Shown piece by piece: positions 1 to 5,965 of a DNA stretch of 5,965 nucleotides (its first letter is position 1; the number at the start of each line of letters is the position of its first letter). Origin of the DNA: Prosthecobacter sp. (GTDB lineage: Bacteria > Verrucomicrobiota > Verrucomicrobiia > Verrucomicrobiales > Verrucomicrobiaceae); NCBI GenBank assembly GCA_025869455.1, contig JAOZVT010000743.1:1-5965 (forward strand). The letters are read 5' to 3'. Position numbers and translations under genes: made by a program. The notes below the pieces were generated by a model. The model had not been told where the DNA came from and did not search any database. It saw only the letters and a list, made by a program, of their open reading frames with translations.

Positions 1-1081
<1,081 letters not shown>

Positions 1082-1134
1082 GGTGCAGATGTTGGTTATA
1101 TGGACGAATGATGATGCGTTGATGCGTCATGCGC

Positions 1135-1162
1135 AGAGTATCGCCCCAAGCCGTGGCGTCAA
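1135..1162 (-). promoter_or_regulatory. Candidate sigma70-type promoter for metK
   Basis: On the minus strand TTGACG (1162-1157, five of six matches to the -35 consensus) is followed after 16 bases by TACTCT (1140-1135, a poor -10 match). Transcription would begin near 1128, leaving a leader of roughly 45-50 nt before the metK ATG. That is too short for a typical SAM-sensing riboswitch, and I see none. The -35 box lies about 29 bp from the apparent IS end at 1191, on the metK side, so the promoter appears to be outside the insertion. Support is motif matching and position only. Confidence 0.35.
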
Positions 1163-1170
1163 TGTGGAAT

Positions 1171-1479
1171 TCAGGGGACGTGTGAGACGGCAGGGCTTAC
1201 GCTAAAATGTGGGAATAAAGGTTGGATCAATTGAGAGCGGAACTCCGGGGACAAAGCGGCGCGCTGGCGTTTGGATCGTAGGCTGCCTTTGAGCGGGTGG
1301 TCCTTGAGCAGCTTCATGGCAAACTCCTGCATCAGGCTCAGGTTGTGCGCAGCGGGCACATCCCGCACCTGGCTGTCATCCTCGCCAAATGTGGTGTCCA
1401 GGACGTGGTGCCACTGATTCTCAATGGCCCAGTGCGCCCGGATGCAGCCGCCGAGCTTGACCGCCTCCACGATGAGGCG
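1171..1479 (-). pseudogene. ISAs1-family transposase, C-terminal remnant
   Basis: About 100 codons read in one frame down to a TGA at 1171 and match the C-terminal part of ISAs1/H-repeat-type DDE transposases. The telling block is IRAHWAIENQWHHVLDTTF followed by GEDDSQVR, corresponding to the family's RxHWxIENxLHWVLDVxFxED signature with its conserved Glu. A later NLSLMQEFAMKLLKDHP segment and KGSLRSKRQRAALSPEF correspond to the usual NLLK...KGSxRxKRxRA tail. Full-length members are roughly 370 residues, so about three quarters is gone. An in-frame TAG (1482-1480) lies immediately upstream, and the RYYISSL-like segment that normally precedes this block is not recognisable. The only start-like codon is a GTG (1470) inside the domain. 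The last dozen codons read through the presumed IS end at 1191 into flanking DNA. I infer a dead, immobile fragment; a functional protein is very unlikely. Confidence 0.85.
1191..1207 (-). repeat. Probable right-end terminal inverted repeat of the ISAs1-like element
   Basis: Read on the minus strand this is TTTTAGCGTAAGCCCTG, which ends in the CCCTG typical of ISAs1-family termini. Coding through the terminus is also a known habit in this family: in E. coli H-repeat proteins the end MRLPC is encoded by the terminal repeat, and here the analogous residues are SVSPA. The IS boundary would then be at base 1191. The partner left end (CCCTG on the plus strand at higher coordinates, before 1701) is not visible, so the element is truncated on that side. 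Confidence 0.5.
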
Positions 1480-1700
1480 CTACGATCTAGCACCAGTCAC
1501 GCGGCGGATGTGGACAATGCGAGGAACCGAAGTGGAGTGCCCGGTCAACAAACAATACCAATGGGGCTATGTTTTGGGAGCCATGCAGATTGTCGGGGCG
1601 GGTTGCGAATTTTTGTTCAGCCGGCAGTCAACAAAGAGACCGAGGGCAGCTTCCTGAAGCAAATTTCGCGGCGAGACGCGTGCGCTCCATGGGGAGCCTA
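1480..1700. other. Decayed intergenic stretch between the aminopropyltransferase gene and the IS remnant
   Basis: No intact gene is supportable here. On the minus strand, the frame of the transposase fragment is open over this whole stretch apart from two TAG stops (1572-1570 and 1482-1480), giving pieces such as LLQEAALGLFVDCRLNK and VPRIVHIRRVTGARS that I cannot assign. They may be further decayed transposase, another relic, or chance. The plus-strand frames overlapping it show no recognisable protein and run antisense into both neighbours. Confidence 0.5.
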
Positions 1701-3197
1701 TCACCGGGCCCATTCTTCTTCGAAGTAGCGGACGAGGGCTTGGTTATTCAGGCGGTTCACTTCGGTGTCCACGCGGGTCATGTCGGGGGGGAATTGGGGG
1801 AGTTGGGTGAGGCCTTCTTCGGTGATGAATTTCAGGCCTTCGGGCAGTACGGCGGGGCCGCTGAGGGGTGTCTGGGAGGCGAGGATGAAACCCCATTCAC
1901 CAAAGCTGGGGACGAGGGCGTGATACGGCTCGGTTTGCAAACCGCAGGCACGCAGGGTGGCATCCACGCACCAGAAGGATTGGCGGGCGACGTAGGGGGA
2001 GGTGGTTTGTACGACCATGGCACCCTCCGGTTTCAGCACCTTCAGCAGGCGTTGATAAAAGGTGGTGGTGTAGAGCTTGCCCAGGGAGAAATTGGAGGGG
2101 TCGGGGAAGTCGAGGATGATGAAGTCAAAGGGCTCATGTGTTTGATTCAGCCAGGCAAAGGCATCGGCATTTTCCACCTTCAGGCGGGGGGATTCCAGCG
2201 AGTCCGCATTCTGCTGACGCAGCATGGGATTGGTGGAAAAAAGCTGGGTCATGGCGGGGTCTAGATCCACCAGGGTCAGGCTGCTGACACGTGGGTAACG
2301 CAGCACTTCACGCGCAGCCAGGCCATCGCCACCGCCTAAAATGAGCACGCGTTTGGCCTGCGGTAGGCGGGACAGTCCGGGGTGAACCAGGGCCTCGTGA
2401 TAGCGGTATTCATCCTTGCTGCTGAACTGGAGATTGCTGTTCAGGTAGAGCCGCAGTTCGTCCTTCTTTTTGGTGAGGACTATGCGCTGATACGGGGTGG
2501 CATCCGCGTAGATCACGGGGTCAGGAAAGGCGGCGTATTCACCCAGCTTGGTGATGGCGTTGCCATTGATCATGCCTGCGATGAGGATGGCCATGACTCC
2601 CAGTCCAGTGGCCCACAGCGTGCGCAGTCGTGGGATTTCCGCCTTCAGCATCAGCAGGGCTAGCAGGCCTACGGAGGCATTGATGAGGCCAAACAAAAAG
2701 GCGGATTTCACCAGTCCTAGACGTGGCACCAGCACCAGCGGGAATAACAAAGAGGCTAACAACGCGCCGATGTAGTCAAAGCTGAAGACATTCGACACGA
2801 GATCTTTGAAAGCAAAGCGTCCCTCCAGGATGCGCAGCAGCAGCGGAATCTCTAGGCCGACAAAGCAGCCGATGAGAAAGACGAGGCTGTACAGCGGGAT
2901 GCGAAAGGAGACGGTCCAGCCAAAGATGAGAAACAAGATGGAGGCTGAGCAACCGCCGATGAGGGCGATCAGAAACTCCACGCGGATGAAGGTGCTGACC
3001 AAGTTTCCCGTGACAAAGCGGGAGAGGTAAGACCCCACGCCCATGGCAAACAGATAGACCCCGATGATGGTGGAAAACTGAGTGACGGAGTCCCCCAGCA
3101 GGTAGGAGGCAAGCGTGCCTGCGATCAACTCATACACCAGCCCGCAGGTGGCGATGGCAAAGACGGAGAGGAGCAGGAGCCAGGGGCGGGCGTTCAT
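1701..3197 (-). CDS. Polytopic membrane protein with C-terminal spermidine-synthase-type aminopropyltransferase domain
   Basis: The 498-residue product has about seven hydrophobic helices (roughly residues 5-27, 35-57, 70-92, 98-120, 138-158, 163-185 and 193-211) followed by a cytoplasmic Rossmann-fold domain of the spermidine/spermine synthase family. Conserved parts are TPYQRIVLTKKKDELRLYLN (234-253), LQFSSKDEYRYHEALVHP (256-273), the nucleotide-binding GGGDG (288-292), acidic D311 in VDLDP, D345 in NADAF, and the active-site-like LDFPDP (362-367). The expected chemistry is transfer of an aminopropyl group from decarboxylated SAM to an amine; the actual acceptor is unknown. It is speE-like but not orthodox SpeE, which is soluble and about 280-310 residues long. 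I chose ATG 3197 over an upstream in-frame start at 3296: the extra 33 residues are Arg/Cys-rich and not membrane-like, and the stop of the DUF350 gene shares its final A with this ATG (TGATG), implying coupled translation. No Shine-Dalgarno is visible. Confidence 0.9.
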   Translation of the reverse strand: MNARPWLLLLSVFAIATCGLVYELIAGTLASYLLGDSVTQFSTIIGVYLFAMGVGSYLSRFVTGNLVSTFIRVEFLIALIGGCSASILFLIFGWTVSFRIPLYSLVFLIGCFVGLEIPLLLRILEGRFAFKDLVSNVFSFDYIGALLASLLFPLVLVPRLGLVKSAFLFGLINASVGLLALLMLKAEIPRLRTLWATGLGVMAILIAGMINGNAITKLGEYAAFPDPVIYADATPYQRIVLTKKKDELRLYLNSNLQFSSKDEYRYHEALVHPGLSRLPQAKRVLILGGGDGLAAREVLRYPRVSSLTLVDLDPAMTQLFSTNPMLRQQNADSLESPRLKVENADAFAWLNQTHEPFDFIILDFPDPSNFSLGKLYTTTFYQRLLKVLKPEGAMVVQTTSPYVARQSFWCVDATLRACGLQTEPYHALVPSFGEWGFILASQTPLSGPAVLPEGLKFITEEGLTQLPQFPPDMTRVDTEVNRLNNQALVRYFEEEWAR

Positions 3198-3400
3198 CAA
3201 TGAATGGCCGCTGCAATGATCAGGCAGATGCCCAGAGCTGCGGCACCTACGACGACAGCCAAGGCGACGTTCTTTTCCTCCACAAGCTGCTTCCACAGAT
3301 CATAGGGCGTCAGCTTGTCCACGATGATGAATCCGGCGATGAAGATGATGATGCCCAGCAGGGCATAGACGATGGAGTTGATGAGAATGGCGATGTCCAT
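3197..3400 (-). CDS. DUF350 family small membrane protein (YjfL-like)
   Basis: This 67-residue protein has two hydrophobic helices (about residues 8-27 and 44-66) joined by a short charged loop. It matches the DUF350 unit closely: the FIIVDKLTPYDLWKQLVEEKN segment (24-44) and then ALAVVVGAAALGICLIIAAAI. Many DUF350 proteins carry two such units in about 130 residues; this one has a single unit, so I infer that it works as an oligomer. The function is unknown, but the family recurs beside spermidine-synthase-like and DUF4178 genes and in E. coli sits in the yjf cluster with a PspA-like protein. The gene starts 70 nt after the stop of the preceding small gene without a visible Shine-Dalgarno, and its TGA overlaps the ATG of the aminopropyltransferase by one base. 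Confidence 0.92.
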   Translation of the reverse strand: MDIAILINSIVYALLGIIIFIAGFIIVDKLTPYDLWKQLVEEKNVALAVVVGAAALGICLIIAAAIH

Positions 3401-3470
3401 AATGACGGGTGGGTTGATGGTTGATTGCCTAACAGAAAGTTAAATAAACGGGGCGTGGTGTGGGCTGACC

Positions 3471-3662
3471 TTACTTGTGAAAGCCGCCGCCGGATGACCA
3501 ACTGCTGCCGCTGCTGATGATGGCAGGGCGGTAGCGATACGCGGTGCTGGAGAGGGCGGAACGGTTGGCACTGCTTTGAATGAAGGACCAGCCACGCGCA
3601 TTGGAAGTGACGAGGTAGGCGCAGGAAAGCAGGCTCAGGGCGGTGTAAATGGGGTGTTTCAT
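3471..3662 (-). CDS. Small exported or membrane-anchored Ser/Gly-rich protein, function unknown
   Basis: The 63-residue product begins with a short basic start (MKH) and a hydrophobic stretch at about residues 5-19, then SNARGWSFIQSSANRS, a Ser/Tyr-rich middle, and a C-terminal tail rich in Ser and Gly that ends GGGFHK. This fits a signal peptide or single N-terminal anchor followed by a short, probably disordered periplasmic segment. I do not recognise a named family. My impression, not verified, is that small peptides with an RGW-like motif and an HK terminus occur in related DUF4178/DUF350 clusters. Its ATG shares one base with the stop of the DUF4178 gene (TGATG), which strongly supports it as a real, translationally coupled gene despite its size. 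It ends 70 nt before DUF350. No cysteine suggests a lipobox, since the only Cys (residue 14) lies in the hydrophobic core without the usual context. Confidence 0.75.
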   Translation of the reverse strand: MKHPIYTALSLLSCAYLVTSNARGWSFIQSSANRSALSSTAYRYRPAIISSGSSWSSGGGFHK

Positions 3663-5581
3663 CAGTCGTCGTCTTTTACGCCTCCGTAGGGGGTGAAATC
3701 GCTTTCATACCAGCGGCGTTTTTCAAAGCTGCTGGAGCTCAACATCAGCCACAGCGGCCAGAGGCAGATGATGAGGAAGCCTATCCAAAAGTTTGACCAA
3801 AATAGGCCGCCGCGTTCGATGGTGAAACTCACCGTGGCATTGGGCAGGGTGGCCGTAGCATCAGGGGTTAGGCGCAGGTAATACTCGCCCGCAGGGATGG
3901 CGGGCAGGGTGACTTTTTGGCGCGTGGCATCGGGATCCGTGGTGTAGTTTGCCAGCGGAAAGGCCACGGGGAAGGTCTGCTGGGTGGTGGACTCTACCAG
4001 GTTACCTTTCAGGCCTAAATAGGTATCCGTGAGCAGCAGTCCGGTGGCGGTGATGTGCAGCGGGGCGGAGCTACCTTCCAGGCGGAAGGGCTCCGTCACC
4101 AGCACCTCACTCGGCTTTTGACTGTCATAGGTCACCCCGGTATTGCTGATGTGCCGCTGGATCCCCCAGCCCATGAAGAGGACCTGGATGATGATGTAGG
4201 CGATGAGGGTAAAGACAAAGGTGGTGCGCACTTCCTGCCAGCGTTTGTTCACTGGGTTTGGCTGGTTCAGGTACACGCCACTGGGCGGTGGTAGCGTGCG
4301 TCCTTTGGGGACAAAGGCCTCCTGCACTTCCTGGGAGTCCACATACTCTCCGCCTGACCAAGTGATCTCATTCAGCCCCGGCAGTTCTTCTTTGGAAAGG
4401 ATGAACGGCGGCGAGATGAAGTCCGTCAGGATGGCGCGTTCACCATTCTTCACACGCCAGTAAAACTCACCCAGTACATCTGAGGTGATGGCTTCTTCAT
4501 GGGCAAAGACCTTGAAGGTTTGTCCCTGCCACTGGCTCTCCGTGACGTGTCCGGGGAGGATGCGTACGAGACTCCAGTGCCCTTTGAAGGTGACGAGGAA
4601 TCGGAAGCCTAACCAGGGATTGAATAAAAGGTACTCGTCCCAGGCACACCAGCGGTCATTCCGGCGCATGAAGCCGACGATTTCCCACGTTTCATGGCGC
4701 AAGACGCCCCGCGTGCCGATCTCCAGCAGGGGCTGGATTTTCAGCGTTGTTTGCGCCACTTTGCCGATCTCTTTCAGATCTGGCGTACTGGTGTCTAGGA
4801 TGCTGGCGCAGGAGCCGCACACGGCGGACATGGCCTGGCCTTCGGCCCGCAGATTCACGGGCGCGCCGCAGCTAGGGCAGTTCATGGCGGCGCTTTGCTG
4901 GCGGGTGATTTCCGCCTCCATGTCCCAGCCGGGGACCTTGCGCAGTTCCGTGAAATTCAGGTCGGCAAACTCCGCGTATTCACCCGCGAAAAATTCATTT
5001 TCAGTGTCGGTGATCTCGATGCTGCCAAACTCTCCGTTAGGCCCGGTCAGGTCCACGCTGGTGCGTGTCCAGCCGGGGGGAGCCACCATGGGCAGTTCCC
5101 CCTCCGCCGCGACACAGCGCCCTTCTTTGACATCCACGATGCGCCAGGCGAAATCGCCGATGTTGAGCACGTGACCTGCGGGGAACTTTTCATCCACGTA
5201 GGGGAGCTTCACCTGATGGGCAAAGCTGACCATGTAAAAGCCCATGACTTCCGCCACCCAGCCCTGGGTGCCTTGGCCAAAATCCGCGCACCATTCCGTC
5301 CATGCGCCATCGCCATAGTGCATGCGCAGGCGGCCGATCAGGGTGAAGGCGCGTCCCTGCCAGAGCCCTTTGGTGCCGATTTGCAGCGGGGAAAGATCTG
5401 GTGGCAGCTCGGCCATTTGGCCAAAGGTTTCCACCTGAAAATCCCGCCGTACCACGATGGAGCGGCAGTGCCCGCACACGGAGGAGAGGCTGATGGATGA
5501 ACGAAACTCGACCGGTGCCCCGCATTGCGGGCAGTCGTAGCGGCGGCTGGCGGGGCCTGGTACAGTCGTCGAAGATTCCAC
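3662..5581 (-). CDS. Double DUF4178 membrane protein with two N-terminal-type zinc ribbons
   Basis: The 639-residue product is built as two similar halves plus a membrane module. Half one has a zinc ribbon (C17, C20, C36, C39) followed by a DUF4178 domain (about 65-215, starting SPLQIGTKGLWQGRAFTLIG). Half two has a second ribbon (C235, C238, C255, C258) and a DUF4178 domain (about 283-420, starting PLLEIGTRGVLRHETWEIVG). A Pro-rich linker leads to a transmembrane helix (about 453-475), an extracytoplasmic part of about 118 residues that looks beta-rich (476-592), a second helix (about 594-616) and a short cytoplasmic tail ending KDDD. Both DUF4178 units should be cytoplasmic. The function is unknown; I infer a scaffold or sensor linking an intracellular ligand to the envelope. 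The start is GTG 5581, the only start between the upstream in-frame TAA (5614-5612) and the first cysteine motif. No Shine-Dalgarno is visible. It heads the four-gene cluster and its stop overlaps the next ATG. Confidence 0.9.
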   Translation of the reverse strand: MESSTTVPGPASRRYDCPQCGAPVEFRSSISLSSVCGHCRSIVVRRDFQVETFGQMAELPPDLSPLQIGTKGLWQGRAFTLIGRLRMHYGDGAWTEWCADFGQGTQGWVAEVMGFYMVSFAHQVKLPYVDEKFPAGHVLNIGDFAWRIVDVKEGRCVAAEGELPMVAPPGWTRTSVDLTGPNGEFGSIEITDTENEFFAGEYAEFADLNFTELRKVPGWDMEAEITRQQSAAMNCPSCGAPVNLRAEGQAMSAVCGSCASILDTSTPDLKEIGKVAQTTLKIQPLLEIGTRGVLRHETWEIVGFMRRNDRWCAWDEYLLFNPWLGFRFLVTFKGHWSLVRILPGHVTESQWQGQTFKVFAHEEAITSDVLGEFYWRVKNGERAILTDFISPPFILSKEELPGLNEITWSGGEYVDSQEVQEAFVPKGRTLPPPSGVYLNQPNPVNKRWQEVRTTFVFTLIAYIIIQVLFMGWGIQRHISNTGVTYDSQKPSEVLVTEPFRLEGSSAPLHITATGLLLTDTYLGLKGNLVESTTQQTFPVAFPLANYTTDPDATRQKVTLPAIPAGEYYLRLTPDATATLPNATVSFTIERGGLFWSNFWIGFLIICLWPLWLMLSSSSFEKRRWYESDFTPYGGVKDDD

Positions 5582-5610
5582 GGGGGCTATTGAAGCGGAA
5601 GACGAGGCTG

Positions 5611-5624
5611 ATTACAAATTACAA
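5611..5624. repeat. Tandem 7-bp direct repeat, ATTACAA twice
   Basis: Two perfect, adjacent copies of ATTACAA (TTGTAAT twice on the transcribed-sense minus strand) lie 30-43 bp upstream of the GTG of the DUF4178 gene, in the only AT-rich patch of the intergenic region and next to a GATAAT -10-like hexamer. The position suits an operator or the leader just after a transcription start. Short AT-rich repeats do arise by chance, so a role is inference only. Confidence 0.4.
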
Positions 5625-5748
5625 TTATCGTCCAGGAGTATATCTTGGGGGAAATGCGGGGAGGATTTGCAGGGGGCTTTGTACCGATGACAGTTCGTGG
5701 CGCAAGGGCTGCCCAGCCGCGAAGCGTAATACCAGGGTGAGGGGCGGT

Positions 5749-5775
5749 AGGTGGCTGCTGAAAAGTCTGCCACCT
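5749..5775. repeat. Inverted repeat, 7-bp perfect arms (AGGTGGC / GCCACCT)
   Basis: The arms 5749-5755 and 5769-5775 are exact reverse complements separated by 13 bases. The repeat begins 35 bp beyond the stop of the upstream partial gene. It could be a weak RNA hairpin at the end of that transcript, but no T-run follows on either strand, so it is not a classical intrinsic terminator. A dimeric regulator site for the DUF4178 cluster is the other option. Confidence 0.4.
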
Positions 5776-5809
5776 TATGCAAACGACCGTGCTTTCCCAA
5801 CGAACTCCG

Positions 5810-5965
5810 TCAATGCGTTTGCCCAGGAATGTATCTGGGCTGTTCCACCCAGGCTCCGACCTCCCAGTCCAGCATCTCCAGGGCATGGAGCTGCTTTTTA
5901 TAATCGTACAGGCTGGGCTCCAGGGTGGCGTAGCCGGGGTAGTAGTAGCGGTAGCCCAGGGCTAG
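5810..5965 (-). CDS. C-terminal end of an unidentified protein, possibly arginyltransferase-like; 5' end beyond the window
   Basis: A minus-strand frame enters from the right edge and runs 51 codons to a TGA at 5812-5810. The peptide contains GYRYYYPGYATLEPSLYDYK followed by KQLHALEMLDWEVGAWV. The Tyr-rich YYYPGY and the S-x-YDYK segment recall the C-terminal end of arginyl-tRNA-protein transferases (ATE/Bpt), which carry a GYW...YK pattern in their GNAT-like domain, but too little is present to be sure. The protein-like composition, together with the Pro/Trp/Arg-rich alternative frames of the same stretch, supports it as the real gene. It is transcribed in the same direction as the DUF4178 cluster, 228 bp upstream of it, and its relation to that cluster is unknown. 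Confidence 0.6.
   Translation of the reverse strand, partial: LALGYRYYYPGYATLEPSLYDYKKQLHALEMLDWEVGAWVEQPRYIPGQTH

Larger units (their letters stand above)
5582..5809. other. Intergenic region upstream of the DUF4178 cluster; presumed to hold its promoter
   Basis: No coding frame is convincing in these 228 bp: the reading frames are rich in Pro, Trp and Arg and share no motifs with known proteins. The cluster's promoter should be here on the minus strand. Two -10-like hexamers are present, TATACT (5642-5637) and GATAAT (5629-5624), but neither has a good -35 at 16-18 bp, so I do not call a promoter. The AT-rich patch at about 5611-5645 stands out against GC-rich surroundings. No T-run terminator for the upstream gene is seen. 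Confidence 0.5.

Noticed and set aside
1082..1170. A SAM-responsive riboswitch in the metK leader
   Set aside because: The leader is short and I see no multi-stem core of any SAM riboswitch class; a covariance-model search would settle it.
1684..1697. Hairpin GCTCC-ATGG-GGAGC just after the aminopropyltransferase stop codon, as a terminator
   Set aside because: The stem is only 5 bp and no T-run follows on the minus strand, so an intrinsic terminator is not supported.
1569..2264. A plus-strand open frame of 231 codons over the end of the aminopropyltransferase gene
   Set aside because: It is antisense to conserved GGGDG-domain coding sequence, with a Gly-rich low-information product and no recognisable motif.
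3198..3296. A 33-residue N-terminal extension of the membrane aminopropyltransferase
   Set aside because: The residues are Arg/Cys-rich, overlap the DUF350 gene in another frame and are absent from the family; the ATG at 3197 coupled to the DUF350 stop is better.
5810..5823. ATGCGTTTGCCC at 5813-5824 resembling an ISAs1 end
   Set aside because: It lies inside the plausible coding end of the upstream gene and lacks the final CCCTG and any adjacent transposase remnant, so it is most likely coincidence.
5587..5886. A minus-strand 99-codon open frame overlapping the upstream gene's end and the intergenic region
   Set aside because: The product is Pro/Trp/Arg-rich without motifs, and it overlaps the more protein-like YYYPGY frame.

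Overview
The window is bacterial chromosomal DNA of moderately high GC, and every supportable gene lies on the minus strand. The MetK sequence, the multi-domain DUF4178 protein, weak or absent Shine-Dalgarno sequences and a single-domain DUF350 gene fit a member of Verrucomicrobiota (Prosthecobacter/Verrucomicrobium-like). That placement is an inference from overall impression, not a computed result.

Read in the direction of transcription (high to low coordinates): the last 51 codons of an unidentified gene, possibly arginyltransferase-like, end at 5810. A 228-bp intergenic region follows, holding an inverted repeat and a tandem 7-bp repeat. Next is a compact four-gene cluster: a 639-aa double-DUF4178 membrane protein with two zinc ribbons (5581-3662), a 63-aa exported or membrane-anchored Ser/Gly-rich peptide (3662-3471), a 67-aa two-helix DUF350 protein (3400-3197), and a 498-aa polytopic membrane protein fused to a spermidine-synthase-type aminopropyltransferase domain (3197-1701). 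Two of the three junctions are one-base TGATG stop/start overlaps, which argues for coupled translation.

Downstream lies about 500 bp of decayed DNA. It contains the C-terminal remnant of an ISAs1-family transposase and a sequence that looks like the element's right end (1191). Last comes metK, the SAM synthetase gene, running off the left edge of the window (its final codons are missing); a candidate sigma70-type promoter sits just upstream of it.

The most interesting content is the DUF4178 / small peptide / DUF350 / membrane aminopropyltransferase cluster. DUF350, DUF4178 and membrane spermidine-synthase-like genes are known to recur together in bacteria, often with an AdoMet-decarboxylase-like gene and sometimes PspA-type envelope-stress genes, but to my knowledge the biochemical job is not established. 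No decarboxylase is visible here. MetK makes SAM, the precursor of the aminopropyl donor, so its position next door is suggestive but could be chance, particularly with an IS scar between them.
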